From: Planotetraspora sp. A-T 1434
Lineage (GTDB): Bacteria > Actinomycetota > Actinomycetes > Streptosporangiales > Streptosporangiaceae
Direction: 5' to 3'
Assembly: GCF_025420585.1 (NCBI RefSeq)
Contig: NZ_JAOEGB010000004.1
Coordinates: 1 to 64,000, forward strand
Length of the DNA: 64,000 bases
Every line of letters begins with the position of its first letter. Positions within the stretch are counted from its first letter, which is position 1. Under the pieces are notes generated by a model. That model was not told the origin of the DNA. It searched no databases and saw only the letters and a program-made list of their open reading frames with translations. This document shows positions 18,727 through 28,090 of this stretch, one piece after another. The translations under genes were made by a program, and so were the position numbers.

Positions 18727-19262
18727 TCAGGCTTTCGCGCCCAGGGCATGGCGGTCTACGGCAGGGCTGCATCAACTACGCGAACCGCTCACCGTCGTCG
18801 AGGTACCGATCACCGCCGTCGTCCGCACCACCTCGGCGACGGCCCAGCCGGACCTGACGCAGCGAACCCTGGACGCCCTGGTCCAGCAGGCCCGGCCACC
18901 CAGCGGGGGCCTGCTCGACCTGGTCTTGGGGGCACCGGCGATGTGCTCGTTGGGCTACTGAAACCGGCTCCGGACTGGCCTTCGGCAGCGCTGCGAACGC
19001 GGCCGCGTGCCCCGAATTCTGGTCAGCAGGTTCGGGACCAGCGCCGTCCGGCGCGCCACAGCTCCACGCCGAGCCAGACGCCGCCGACCGCCATCAGCGC
19101 GTCATGCGCGATCCGAAACTCGTCGACCAGCGCGAGCAGCGAGGTCTCACCATAGCCAGCCGGCCGAAGCTGCGCATCCACTGGAGCAGGGCGGCGTAGC
19201 CGTCGGGGGTGGCGGGGAACTCCACATCAGCCAGCTACGGACCCCGTCTTACGTGTGGGCGA
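18727..19262. other. Gene-poor region with broken fragments
   Basis: A plus-strand open stretch (about 18761-18961) reads LREPLTVVEVPITAVVRTTS and ends APAMCSLGY; it has no start and I do not recognise it. A minus-strand IS110-like piece lies at 19155-19227. No intact gene is seen. Confidence 0.5.
19155..19227 (-). pseudogene. IS110-type transposase fragment
   Basis: The minus strand reads DVEFPATPDGYAALLQWMRS then FGRLA, the conserved N-terminal RuvC-like stretch of IS110-family transposases. Only about 25 residues remain. Confidence 0.55.
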
Positions 19263-19799
19263 TCATCGCGGAGCCGAGGCCCCCGCCGGAGGCGGATCGT
19301 TCCGCAGTCTGCTGTACATCCAGCCGTCGCGCCACTGACCGGCGCGGAACTCCACCGCGCGTAGGACGCCCTCCAGTGTGAAGCCGGCCTTCTCCAGCGA
19401 CTTCTGTTCTGCGATGTTCTCCGGGTGGGTGGCCGCCTGGATGCGCTCGGCCGGGGTGTGGGTGAACAGGTAATCACACAGCATCGCCTGGGCGCGCCAG
19501 CCGATGCCACGCCCGCGCCAGTCGGGGAGCAGGGCGATCCCTATCTCCCAGTATCGGGAGACCCCGAACCCCTGCGCCGACCAGCTCATGAAGCCCGCGG
19601 CTGTGCCGTCGACCTCGACGATGATCCTGCTGTCATCCTCGCCCAGGTACCCGTCGGTGGCGTAGCGCCGCGTCGGGGCCTGCGCGTCGCGGAACCCCGT
19701 CCAGTCCAGGCCGACCAATCCGGGTTCCGTGGCGAAGCGCCGGAACATGGCGAGATCGTCCTCGGTCACCGGCCGCAGTCGTACCTCAAGGGCGCTCAC
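19263..19799 (-). CDS. GNAT-family N-acetyltransferase
   Basis: The product has 178 residues. The GNAT fold shows the acetyl-CoA loop LLPDWRGRGIGWRAQAML (motif A, Q/RxxGxG/A) preceded by YWEIGIAL, and a C-terminal NIAEQKSLEKAGFTLEGVLR as in RimJ/RimL-like enzymes that acetylate protein N-termini or small amines. The GTG at 19799 is chosen because GGGAGGTGG lies just upstream and the first residues (LEVRLRPVTEDDLAMF) match where the family begins. The frame is open a further 46 codons without family similarity. Substrate unknown. Confidence 0.9.
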   Translation of the reverse strand: MSALEVRLRPVTEDDLAMFRRFATEPGLVGLDWTGFRDAQAPTRRYATDGYLGEDDSRIIVEVDGTAAGFMSWSAQGFGVSRYWEIGIALLPDWRGRGIGWRAQAMLCDYLFTHTPAERIQAATHPENIAEQKSLEKAGFTLEGVLRAVEFRAGQWRDGWMYSRLRNDPPPAGASAPR

Positions 19800-20191
19800 C
19801 GCGCCACCTCCCTTGTGGTGCGTTCGTCGGCGCATGATCGCGTCACTGGCCTGGACCTTACCTCGCGAGATCCGGGGACGCGGGGCATCGCGGCGGGCGG
19901 CCACGCCCTGGGCGCGGCACTCCGTACAAGGTGCCACCTGGTGGAACGGCGCCGGGACATGAATACCCCGCCGAAGCCATCCGCCGCCTCGCCCGAGACG
20001 CCACCCGGCCCCCTCGCAATCCTCGAGAAGAGGTGATCAATCGGTAACCGACTTTGCCGGGGACCCGGGAGGCATGCCCTGGCCCAGGTCGAGCAGTCGA
20101 ACCAGCCCTACGGAGTATTCGTCCGCTGGTTGTCGGGTTTCTGGCCCGGATCGTCACCCTCACCCTCCTTGTTGCCCTGGACGCCCTTGAC
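19800..20191. other. Intergenic, no gene recognised
   Basis: About 390 bases without a supported gene. It ends at the border of a 177-bp repeat shared with 59355-59530. A short plus-strand frame ending LVALDALDVFFTASVP and TAG (20217-20219) crosses the repeat border. Confidence 0.4.
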
Positions 20192-20368
20192 GTGTTCTTC
20201 ACCGCCAGCGTGCCGTAGGAAGGGGGGCGAAGCCTGTGAGGTGTTCGGTTTTAATCGTCTTCGGAGTCCGGTGAGATGCAAGGGATCTAAACGATCTACC
20301 GGGTGCCCGACCTGTGCCCGATCATGGAAGAATCCGATGCCGAAGTCCGATGGTTGGGGCGCTCGACC
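20192..20368 (+). repeat. 177-bp repeat, copy 1 (partner 59355-59530)
   Basis: This is nearly identical to 59355-59530, from GTGTTCTTCACCGCCAGC to GCTCGACC. At its right border it runs directly into a decapitated ABC ATPase; at its left border the partner copy meets the IS right end. Confidence 0.9.
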
Positions 20369-20742
20369 TGGGGGATAAGGTCCGGGTTTCGGCCATGAAA
20401 CTGGACACTTCAGTTGGAGAGTTCGGTGCGATCCTGTCGGGCGGAGAGCGTCAGCGACTTGCCGTCGGACGCGCGCTTCTGGCACGGCCCCGACTCCTCC
20501 TCGACGAGTCGACGGCGAATCTCGATTGACGGACGGAAATGCTCGTTCGCCAGGCGATCGAGTCGGCAGTGGACGACTGCACCCTAGTGATCGTGGCTCA
20601 CCGCCTTGCGACCGTCCGGGATGGTGACTCCATCATCGTCTTTGACGAGGGTCGTGTATCGGCACAAGGTACCCATGATGATCTGATGAAGGAGAGCCCG
20701 CTCTACCAGGAGCTTGCTAGCAATCAACTCCTTGTCGACTGA
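20369..20742 (+). pseudogene. ABC transporter ATPase, C-terminal remnant with in-frame stop
   Basis: The frame reads [20 protein letters not shown] then [22 protein letters not shown], a TGA stop at 20527-20529, and in the same frame RTEMLVRQAIESAVDDCTLV, IVAHRLATVRDGD and IVFDEGRVSAQGTHDDLMKE. Signature, Walker B and H-loop (VAHRLAT) of an exporter-type ATPase are visible. The 5' two-thirds are lost at the repeat border, one residue is missing in Walker B, and the sense codon after NLD is a stop. Non-functional. Confidence 0.85.
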
Positions 20743-20845
20743 TTTCGCACGTCGGCCGCCGCGGGCGCAGGCGGCGGCGGGGGCTCGGCGTCGCGCCATG
20801 GGCCGCCTGTATAAGAGCCGTCGCTGTCCTGCGAGTCAGGCCTAT

Positions 20846-21520
20846 TCAGCGCGTCGACTGGACGAGGTTGCCCTCGTAGGCGGCGATGACGAGGTGCGCG
20901 CGATCTCGTGCCTGGAGTTTGCTCAACAGGTTGCCGATGTGTGTCTTGACGGTCTTGACCGAGATCGTGAGCCTCGCCGCGATTTCGTCGTTGGAGAGCC
21001 CGTGACCGACCAAGGTGAGGACCTCGGTCTCCCGCTCGGTGAGAGCCTCGAGGCTCGCCGGCTTGGCGCCTGGGGGCTGCGCGATGTACGCCTCGATGAG
21101 GCGTGTAAGGACTCTCGGAGCAAACAGTGATTCGCCTTGATGAGTTCGGCGGATCGCGTCAAGGAGTTTGTCGGGGTGGGAATCCTTGAGGAGAAAGCCG
21201 CTGGCACCGGCTTGGAGGGCGGCGCGGACGTACTCGTCAAGCTCGAACATCGTGAGAACGATGACCTTCACGCGTCCGATGCGTGAGTCGGTCATGATGC
21301 GGCGGGTGGCTGCGATCCCGTCGGTGCCCGGCATCCGGATGTCCATGAGTACGACGTCAGGACGCAGCTCGGCGCTGAGACTGACGATCTCATCGCCTGT
21401 GCCCGCCTCGCCGACCACTGTCATATCAGGATTGGCGTTGATGACCGCGGCGAGGCTGTGACGCAGCAACGGCTGGTCGTCGGCGATGACAACCCGAATC
21501 GGGGTTTCGCGGTCGTTCAT
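20846..21520 (-). CDS. NarL/LuxR-type response regulator
   Basis: The product has 224 residues. The receiver domain (about 9-125) has the acidic pair DD (15-16), the phospho-acceptor Asp in VVLMDIRMPG (about 59) and Lys in LLKDSHP. The C-terminal LuxR helix-turn-helix is LTERETEVLTLVGHGLSNDE and following (about 155-215). Its start overlaps the stop of the upstream sensor kinase by 4 bp (21517-21520), so the two are co-translated. The pair is divergent from an ABC exporter operon (22504-24739), which it most likely controls, as in many actinobacterial bacitracin-/antibiotic-response modules (inferred). Confidence 0.93.
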   Translation of the reverse strand: MNDRETPIRVVIADDQPLLRHSLAAVINANPDMTVVGEAGTGDEIVSLSAELRPDVVLMDIRMPGTDGIAATRRIMTDSRIGRVKVIVLTMFELDEYVRAALQAGASGFLLKDSHPDKLLDAIRRTHQGESLFAPRVLTRLIEAYIAQPPGAKPASLEALTERETEVLTLVGHGLSNDEIAARLTISVKTVKTHIGNLLSKLQARDRAHLVIAAYEGNLVQSTR

Positions 21521-22371
21521 GGCGTTCGAGCCTCAGGGATACGGGCAGTGACGCGAAACCCGTTCTCGACGTGCTCGGCTTGAAAGGTCCCGCCGATCGC
21601 GGTGACGCGTTCCCTGAGCCCCTCGATCCCATGCCCCGATCCCGGGTGAGGGGTCCATCCGTCGACGCGCCCTTCGTCCCAGACGCTCGTGACGATCCAG
21701 CCGCCATCGCGACGGATGTAAACGTTCGCGCTAGTGGGTCCAGCGTGCCGAGCGGTGTTCGTGAGGGCTTCACGCACGACGGAGCAGATCGCGAGCTGGG
21801 CCCCGGAGCTGATGTCGTCGATCTCGCCGAGCTTGAGAGTGACGGTCGGGCCTGCTCTCTCGGCATCCTCGACGATGGCCGGCAGGTCGTGGAGCGATTC
21901 CGCGGGCCGCAGAGGTGCGGCCATATCAGTTGAGTCACGCAGCACGTTGAGCATGCGGCGTAGCTCCGTCGTGGTCTGCCGTCCGATGCGCTCGATATCC
22001 GACAGCGCCGCAGCGCTGTCGTCTTCTGCGCCAGGATAACGTGCCGTGGTTGCCCGAACGGTGATCAGGCCAAGGCCGTGGGAGACGATGTCGTGCAGTT
22101 CGCGAGCGATTCGCAGTCGTTCCGCCTGTGCCGCACGCTCGCCGGCCCACGCTGTCAGCCGCGCCTCGTACGCCATCCGCTGCCGCCGTGCAAGAAACAG
22201 CGCCCACACGGTGACCGTCAACGCCAGCGCGGCGATGACGACCGGAAGGACGACCGCAGCAGCGCCTTCGCGGCTTACCGCGAGAAGGGCGAGTAAGAGC
22301 ACGACGTGAATGGCGATGGCCAGTGGCCAGACCCGCCGCCTGCGTTCTGGAAGTGCGCCCGCCGCCTCCAC
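21517..22371 (-). CDS. Sensor histidine kinase (HisKA_3 type)
   Basis: The product has 284 residues. Two or three hydrophobic segments near the N-terminus (about 15-62) anchor it with almost no extracellular domain. The HisKA_3 phospho-acceptor is ERLRIARELHDIVSHGLGLI (His about 104), followed by an HATPase_c domain with the N box EALTNTARHA and glycine-rich GSGHGIEGLRERV. Such short intramembrane-type kinases commonly sense cell-envelope stress or the state of a partner transporter. Partner regulator at 20846-21520. The 126-bp gap to the divergent ABC operon should hold both promoters; no clear palindrome was noted. Confidence 0.92.
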   Translation of the reverse strand: MEAAGALPERRRRVWPLAIAIHVVLLLALLAVSREGAAAVVLPVVIAALALTVTVWALFLARRQRMAYEARLTAWAGERAAQAERLRIARELHDIVSHGLGLITVRATTARYPGAEDDSAAALSDIERIGRQTTTELRRMLNVLRDSTDMAAPLRPAESLHDLPAIVEDAERAGPTVTLKLGEIDDISSGAQLAICSVVREALTNTARHAGPTSANVYIRRDGGWIVTSVWDEGRVDGWTPHPGSGHGIEGLRERVTAIGGTFQAEHVENGFRVTARIPEARTP

Positions 22372-22503
22372 CCTCCAAGTCTAAGGACTCCCCGGTGAAC
22401 AAGGCATCGGTCCACGGTCTGAGAGGCCTGGGTCTGAGCTGCGGGACCAAGTTCCGCCTTCAGCCCGATGACCGGAGGTCGTGCTCCGAGTTCCCATGTG
22501 CAG

Positions 22504-23208
22504 ATGATTACGATCGAGAACCTCGTCAAGCGGCGAGGCTCCAAAGAGATTCTGACCGGCATCAGTTTCCAGGGCCGCCCTGGAAGGGTGACCGGGTTCC
22601 TCGGCCCGAACGGGGCGGGCAAAAGCTCCACGCTGCGCATTCTGCTGGGCCTGGATCGGGCGACATCCGGCACGGCGCTCATCGGTTCTGTTCCGTTCGT
22701 ATGGCTTCCTGATCCGCTCCGTACGGTCGGGGCCATGCTGGACGGCTCCGGTGCGCATCGGGCGCGGACGGGCCAGGCGCACCTGCGGTGGGTGGCCCGC
22801 TCCGCGGGATTGCCGCGTGCGCGTGTCGACGAGGTGCTCGAGATCGTGGGCCTGACGAACGCGGCGTCGAAGCGGGTCGGCAGCTACTCAATGGGCATGG
22901 GGCGCCGCCTCGGGCTCGCGACGGCGCTACTCGGAGACCCGGAGATTCTGATCCTGGACGAGCCGGTGAACGGGTTGGACCCGGACGGCATCCGGTGGAT
23001 GAGGACCTTCCTTCGCGAACGCGCCGCGTCCGGCCGAACCGTGCTGCTGTCCAGCCACCTGATGGGAGAACTCGCGGAAACGGTCGATGACGTCGTGATC
23101 ATCAACGAGGGCAAGGTCATGGCGGATGGCACCCTCGACGAGGTCACTGGCTCATACCGCACCCTTGAGGACGCGTTCTTCGCCCTCACCACTGGTGGTT
23201 CACTATGA
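22504..23208 (+). CDS. ABC exporter ATPase
   Basis: The product has 234 residues from the ATG at 22504 (an in-frame GTG at 22498 is possible). Walker A is GPNGAGKSS (about 33-41), the signature is the divergent SYSMGMGRRLGLA, Walker B is ILILDEPVNGLDPDG, and the H-loop is LLSSHLMGE. This belongs to the BcrA/NatA-like group that drives two-subunit exporters. It overlaps the following permease gene by 4 bp (23205-23208). With two permeases it forms a complete export unit beside its putative two-component system. Confidence 0.92.
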   Translation: MITIENLVKRRGSKEILTGISFQGRPGRVTGFLGPNGAGKSSTLRILLGLDRATSGTALIGSVPFVWLPDPLRTVGAMLDGSGAHRARTGQAHLRWVARSAGLPRARVDEVLEIVGLTNAASKRVGSYSMGMGRRLGLATALLGDPEILILDEPVNGLDPDGIRWMRTFLRERAASGRTVLLSSHLMGELAETVDDVVIINEGKVMADGTLDEVTGSYRTLEDAFFALTTGGSL

Positions 23209-23969
23209 GGACGCTCGCGGCAGAGGCCTCGAAGCTCGCCTCATTGCCTTCGGTGTGGATCGCGCTGGCGGCTGGGGTGCTCGTGCCGAGTGTGATCGCC
23301 GGAATCACCGCCTCCGCGACCCTTGGCGCGATCACCCGCGGCGCAAAGACCCTCGCCGGGGTCGACACCGGCTATCAGGAGCTGGCTTTCGGCGTGGTGG
23401 GGGTGATCATCCTCGGCGTCGTCGGTATCAGCAGCGAGTACTTCACCGAGAGCGCGGAATCCGGAGGCGGGCGTCAGGTCACCACCAGCCTGACCGCCGT
23501 CCCCTCCCGCCTCCGATTCCTGCTCGCGAAAATATCCACGATCGCAATCACCAGCGCGTTACTCGCGATCACCGCGGCAGCGACCACCATGGGCGTCGTC
23601 CAGGTGGTGCTCGGCGAGCGCGCCCCAGCATTGGGGGCGGACGATGTTCCGCGGCTGGTCGGTGTGGTCTGCTACTGGGTGTACACCGCGCTCCTCGCCT
23701 TCGGGATCACCGTGCTCACCCGCCACGGGGTCATTCCGCTCGCGGTGCTCATCGCAAATACCTCAGTCGTCACCGTCACCTACCTGCTCACGAAGATCAC
23801 ACCGCTGGCGAACTACCTGCCCGACATGGCCGGGGTCCGTATGTTCATTCGGAAGCTCGCCGACAACACCGTCGAAATCAGCCCGCTCACCGGAGGACTG
23901 GTCATGACCGCCTGGGTGACGGTGCTGCTCGTGATCGCCGCCATCGCGTTCACGCGGAGGGACGCATGA
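23205..23969 (+). CDS. ABC-2-type permease, first subunit
   Basis: The product has 254 residues with about six hydrophobic segments, starting MRTLAAEASKLASLPSVWIA, the usual N-terminus of ABC-2 permeases with an amphipathic helix before TM1. The sequence QVTTSLTAVPSRLRFLLAKI forms the cytoplasmic coupling loop. It is co-translated with ATPase and second permease (ATGA overlaps on both sides). Substrate unknown; a peptide antibiotic or lantibiotic-like compound is a reasonable guess from the module architecture. Confidence 0.88.
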   Translation: MRTLAAEASKLASLPSVWIALAAGVLVPSVIAGITASATLGAITRGAKTLAGVDTGYQELAFGVVGVIILGVVGISSEYFTESAESGGGRQVTTSLTAVPSRLRFLLAKISTIAITSALLAITAAATTMGVVQVVLGERAPALGADDVPRLVGVVCYWVYTALLAFGITVLTRHGVIPLAVLIANTSVVTVTYLLTKITPLANYLPDMAGVRMFIRKLADNTVEISPLTGGLVMTAWVTVLLVIAAIAFTRRDA

Positions 23970-24739
23970 CCACTATCCCTACGCTGGCGACTCGCACCCA
24001 TGCCCGGGAAGCAGCCCAGGCGCTCGCGGCGGAACTGTCGAAACTTCTCTCTCTTCCGGCGACCTGGCTCACGCTCGGAGGCACTCTGGCAGTGAATCTG
24101 ATCCTCGCGACCGCGTTCACGATCGCCGGTCTCCAAGGTTCGACCGGCACCAAGAGTGCCCTTGACATCGGACTGGCTTCGATCAGCTACGCGCAAGCCG
24201 GCTTCGTCATCCTCGGCGTCCTGGCCGCCTGCTCCGAGTACACCGGCGGGCAGATCCGCACCACGCTGACCGCGATGCCACGCCGCGCCCTCCAGCTCTC
24301 CGCCAAGCACCTCGCGCTGGCGATCGTCGTGCTTCCCGCAGCGGCGATCACCGCTGCGTCCGGAGTCGTGCTCACGGCTGCTGCGCTCGGCGACGCGGCT
24401 GTGCCCGTCACCTCAGGTCATGTTGCGGCGGCGCTAAGCGGTGTGACCGCTTATCTTGCGCTCACGACGTTGATCAGCGCAGCCGTCGGCGCCCTGGTGC
24501 GTCAGACCCTCGCGGCAGTCGTCATCCTGCTGGGATACTTCTTCATCGTCGGACCGCTCCTGCGCGACCATACCCCTGCGGCGAAGTACCTACCGGACAG
24601 CGCCGGATTCGCCATGTGGTTCCCGGTAGCCGACAATGCGAGCGCGGTGACACCGGCGCAAGGCGCGCTGCTCCTTACGGCCTGGACCATCGTCCTTATC
24701 GCCGTCGCCCTGCTCGGGTATCGCCGCCGGGATTCATGA
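23966..24739 (+). CDS. ABC-2-type permease, second subunit
   Basis: The product has 257 residues with about six membrane segments. It is paralogous to the preceding gene: both share the pattern LxAELSKLxSLPxxWLxL near the N-terminus and a coupling loop QIRTTLTAMPRRALQLSAKH. The start at 23966 overlaps the upstream stop (ATGA). It is the last gene of the exporter operon; no hairpin is obvious after the stop, and the 175 bp that follow before the IS remnant hold no recognised gene. Confidence 0.88.
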   Translation: MTTIPTLATRTHAREAAQALAAELSKLLSLPATWLTLGGTLAVNLILATAFTIAGLQGSTGTKSALDIGLASISYAQAGFVILGVLAACSEYTGGQIRTTLTAMPRRALQLSAKHLALAIVVLPAAAITAASGVVLTAAALGDAAVPVTSGHVAAALSGVTAYLALTTLISAAVGALVRQTLAAVVILLGYFFIVGPLLRDHTPAAKYLPDSAGFAMWFPVADNASAVTPAQGALLLTAWTIVLIAVALLGYRRRDS

Positions 24740-24914
24740 AGCCTCCGGTCGTCAGCGCCGGCGAGCGCTCGCTCGACGTCCGGACACCGCACGGCACGCC
24801 CTCGCGCCGGCGTCACAGCCGCCCGCCGGCGCGGGGCCCTCGACGTCGTCGCCGTCCGCGGGCGCCTCGATGACGTCTGTCCGCTCGAACACGAGGTCGA
24901 TGCCGCGGCGACGT

Positions 24915-25676
24915 TGCGCCTGCCGGTAATGTCATCCGCCCAGGTCACGGCTTTGGCTATGGCTTCGCCTGGCGTGATCTCTGGCCGTCAGGGAGGGCTG
25001 CGAGTGCGGCATGATGTTTGGCCGTGCTCTTTCGCCTGGCCTATCTCGCCGTCACGAACGCCTTCGCGGCGCTGCGGTTGCTGCCGTTGGGAGATCGGGA
25101 CAAGGATGTCGAGATTCTCGCCCTGCGTCACCAGATCAGCGTCCTTGAACGGCGACTCGGCGCCGACACCAGAGTGAGATTCGCCCCGGAAGACCGGGCC
25201 TTTCTCGCCGCACTCCTGGCGTCGCTGCCCCGCGGGGTCCTGCGCCGGCTGCGGCTCCTCGTCCGTCCGGAAACCGTCCTGCGCTGGCACCGCGATCTGA
25301 TGAAACAGCGTCACGCCCGCACCTGCCGCTCCAAGCACCCTGGGCGCCCGCCAACCGTCCGCTCCATACGCGCGCTCATCCTTATCGGCGGGTGCATGGC
25401 GAGCTCACCACGCTCGGCATCAAGATCGCTCCGTCCACAGTCTGGGAGATCCTCAAACAGGAAGGTCTTGATCCGGCACCCGAGCGGGCGTCCACCACAT
25501 GGGCCGACTTCCTGCGTTCCCAAGCGGACGCGCTTCTGGCCTGCGATTTGATCGAGACCGCCACCCTCAATGGGCAGCGTCAGTACATCCTGGCCCTCAT
25601 CGAGCACGCCACCAGGCGCGTCCGCGTGCTCGGCACCACCGCCCACCCGACCGCGAGCTGGGTCACCCAGGCGATG
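24915..25676 (+). mobile_element. IS copy A, left part, broken transposase
   Basis: The left inverted end TGCGCCTGCCGGTAATGTCA (24915 onward) matches copies C and D. The transposase frame starts near GTG 25024 (FRLAYLAVTNAFAALRLLPL), but about 33 bp are missing at 25380-25385 compared with copy D, shifting the frame. It resumes as HGELTTLGIKIAPSTVWEIL. The element stops at TASWVTQAMK (25676), before the second catalytic Asp, and joins a dioxygenase tail. No right end is present. Confidence 0.9.
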
Positions 25677-25901
25677 AAGCAGATGGACGAGAACATGTTC
25701 GACATGTCATTGGAAAGTGGTGAGTTCTGCTTCATCGACAACTACCGGGTGGTTCACGGTCGCAAGCCGTTCAGGGCCCGGCATGACGGCACGGACCGGT
25801 GGCTCAAGCGCTCAACATTACCCGCGACCTGCGGAAGTCCCGTGCGCAGCGGCGGTCCCGGTCGGAGCGGTCCATCTTCTCAAAGCCAGCAGAAAAGCTA
25901 G
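25677..25901 (+). pseudogene. TauD/TfdA-type Fe(II)/2-oxoglutarate dioxygenase, C-terminal remnant
   Basis: In frame with IS copy A, the translation is SLESGEFCFIDNYRVVHGRK then PFRARHDGTDRWLKR. This contains the distal iron-binding His (VVHGR) and the 2-oxoglutarate-binding Arg (TDRWLKR region) of clavaminate synthase-like amino-acid hydroxylases such as VioC. A frameshift follows (next frame LNITRDLRKSRAQRRS). Most of the enzyme is lost. Related enzymes hydroxylate arginine-type residues in nonribosomal-peptide pathways, hinting at a lost biosynthetic locus. Confidence 0.72.
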
Positions 25902-25964
25902 CATGTGGGCGTAGGCACCAAGATCCCCTATCTGCTGGGACAGGTCTTCTGTTGGAGATGGTGG

Positions 25965-27410
25965 ATGTCCTCCCGCTATGGGCTTCGCTCCCGGATAGCC
26001 ATGTCATACGTGGTAATTTCCGCCATGTCGGCGCTGGTAGCGGGGGGAATCGCCGGTTTCGTCGTCCCCAGCGTGATGAACACGAAAGTGACCGTGCAGA
26101 CCAGCAACGGCTGCACGCGTCAGGATCGCGCGGGGCTCCTCGGGGCGGGGCAGGCCGCGGGGCTGAGCCTGCTCGCCGACGACCTGACGCGGCAGCAGGA
26201 CGGCCGGTCCGGCCCAGAGACACTGGCGGCGGTGGCCCGCCGCTGGCTGGCCGCGGGCCCGCCGGCCGATGGCGATGTGGTGCGCGCGGTGGCCGGCCTG
26301 GACGGGCGGCTGGTGCAGGCGTCGGAGCCGCCCGTCTACGACGCGGGGTCGACGCCGCCCGGGGTGTCGCCGGGCACGCGGGCGCGCACCGGCGCGATCA
26401 CGTTATCGGGCAAAGAGGTCGGCTGGGCGATCAACCCGGTGGTGGCGGGCGGGCAGGTGATCGGGGTCGTCTACCTGCAGAACCGCAGCGCCACCGACTG
26501 CGGGCCGGTCGTGGACGTCGCCTCCGACGGCGACAACCGGGCGGGACCGGTCTCGGCCGGGCTCGCGCTGGTGGTGCTCGTCCCGGGGTGCCTGGTGTTC
26601 GGGCTGCTGAGCACTCGCAAGCTGATCAAACGGATCCAGCGGCTGGCCGCCGGCGCGGCGACCATGGCCGACGGGGACCTGACGGCCCGGGTGCCCGTCT
26701 CGGCCGGTGACGAGATCGGCCGCCTGGAAGAGGGCTTCAACGTGATGGCCGAGCGGCTGGTGGCGGCCGGCCGGGTGGAACGGGAACTGGCCGGGGCGCA
26801 GGCGCGGCGGCTAGAGCGCACCAGGATCGCCAGGGAGCTGCACGATTCGGTCTCGCAGGATCTGTTCTCGCTAAGCCTGGTGGCCCGCAGCCTGCGGCGC
26901 ACGCTGCCGGAGAGCTCGCGTTTCCAGGAGCAGGCCGAGTCCATGGTGACGACCGTCGAGCACACGATGCGGGAGATGCGGGCGATGCTCCTGCAGCTGC
27001 GGCCGATCGCGCTGGAGGAGGCCGGCCTGGTGGCGACGCTGCGCGACCTGTGCGAGGCATTCCAGGTGCGGCTCGGCGTGACGGTCGACACCGAGCTGCA
27101 GGAGGTGCGGCTGGGACCCGGTGCCGAGCACGCCGTGCTCCGGATCGTGCAGGAGGCGCTGAGCAACGCGACCCGGCACGGCGGTGCCCGGCGGATCGAG
27201 CTGCGCCTGGCCCAGGAGGGCGAGGACGTCGAGATCGTGGTCCGCGACTACGGCCGCGGCTTCGACAGGGAGCGCAACCAGGACCGGCACGGGATGGGCC
27301 TGGAGATGATGCGCGAGCGGGTCATCGAGGTCGGCGGGGTCATCGACGTGGTGAGCGCGCCGGACAGCGGTACGACGGTGCGGGTACGGATTCCGGCGGA
27401 GGAAACATGA
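25965..27410 (+). CDS. HAMP-containing sensor histidine kinase (HisKA_3)
   Basis: The product has 481 residues. TM1 is at about 13-33 and an extracellular sensor region follows, containing two cysteines (SNGCTRQD and ATDCGPVV) that could form a disulfide. TM2 lies at about 185-210, then a HAMP domain (LIKRIQRLAAGAATMADGDL), the HisKA_3 site ERTRIARELHDSVSQDLFSL, and HATPase_c (EALSNATRHGG, GRGFD, HGMGLEMMRERV). ATG 25965 is preferred because GGAG lies 8 bases upstream and the first TM follows; the frame is open 20 codons further. It overlaps the regulator gene by 4 bp. Confidence 0.92.
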   Translation: MSSRYGLRSRIAMSYVVISAMSALVAGGIAGFVVPSVMNTKVTVQTSNGCTRQDRAGLLGAGQAAGLSLLADDLTRQQDGRSGPETLAAVARRWLAAGPPADGDVVRAVAGLDGRLVQASEPPVYDAGSTPPGVSPGTRARTGAITLSGKEVGWAINPVVAGGQVIGVVYLQNRSATDCGPVVDVASDGDNRAGPVSAGLALVVLVPGCLVFGLLSTRKLIKRIQRLAAGAATMADGDLTARVPVSAGDEIGRLEEGFNVMAERLVAAGRVERELAGAQARRLERTRIARELHDSVSQDLFSLSLVARSLRRTLPESSRFQEQAESMVTTVEHTMREMRAMLLQLRPIALEEAGLVATLRDLCEAFQVRLGVTVDTELQEVRLGPGAEHAVLRIVQEALSNATRHGGARRIELRLAQEGEDVEIVVRDYGRGFDRERNQDRHGMGLEMMRERVIEVGGVIDVVSAPDSGTTVRVRIPAEET

Positions 27411-28090
27411 TCCGGGTACTGATCGTGGACGATCATCAGGTGGTTCGCCAGGGATTGCGTTACGTCCTGGAGGACGAGGCGGACATCGAGGTGGTCGGGG
27501 AGCGCGCGGACGGGCACGGCGCGCTCGAGGCGATCGACAGCCTGCGGCCCGACGTTGTCCTGCTGGACATGGTGATGCCCGGCATGGGCGGCCTGGAGGT
27601 GCTGGAACGGCTCAGAGAGCAGCCGGCGCCGCCCGCCGTGATCGTGCTGACCTCGTTCGTGGAAAACGAGGTGGCGTTGCAGGCGGTGCGCGGGGGCGCG
27701 TTGTCGTACCTGTCGAAGACCAGCGCGGTAGACCGGGTGGTAGAGACGGTGCGCATAGCCGTGGCGGGTGGCAGCGTGCTGGACCCGCCGGTCGCGGCGA
27801 TGCTGGTCCAGCGGGTTCGCGACGACGACGGCCCGGCGAAGGAGGATCCGCTGCGGATGCTGGCGCCGCGCGAGCGGGACGTGCTGGCGGCGCTGGCGCG
27901 CGGGCAGTCGAACAGGGAGATCGCCCGGACGCTGTCGCTGAGCGAGACCACGGTCAAGTCCTACGTCTCCAGCATCCTCACCAAGATGAGACTCCAAGAC
28001 CGCACGCAAGCTGCCATCTTCGGCTTGCAGTGCGGTCTGGTCCCGCTGGGTGAGGCGCTCTCCGCCGACCAGCTCCGGGTGGAGGATTAG
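27407..28090 (+). CDS. NarL/LuxR-type response regulator
   Basis: The product has 227 residues. The receiver domain has DD (9-10), the phospho-Asp in VVLLDMVMPG (about 54) and Lys in YLSKTSAVD. The LuxR helix-turn-helix is APRERDVLAALARGQSNREI and following (about 154-215). It is co-translated with the kinase (ATGA overlap). It is convergent with a MacAB-like operon: the two stop codons overlap in TTAG at 28087-28090. It likely regulates that operon, as in LiaSR/VraSR-like envelope-stress systems (inferred from arrangement only). Confidence 0.93.
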   Translation: MIRVLIVDDHQVVRQGLRYVLEDEADIEVVGERADGHGALEAIDSLRPDVVLLDMVMPGMGGLEVLERLREQPAPPAVIVLTSFVENEVALQAVRGGALSYLSKTSAVDRVVETVRIAVAGGSVLDPPVAAMLVQRVRDDDGPAKEDPLRMLAPRERDVLAALARGQSNREIARTLSLSETTVKSYVSSILTKMRLQDRTQAAIFGLQCGLVPLGEALSADQLRVED

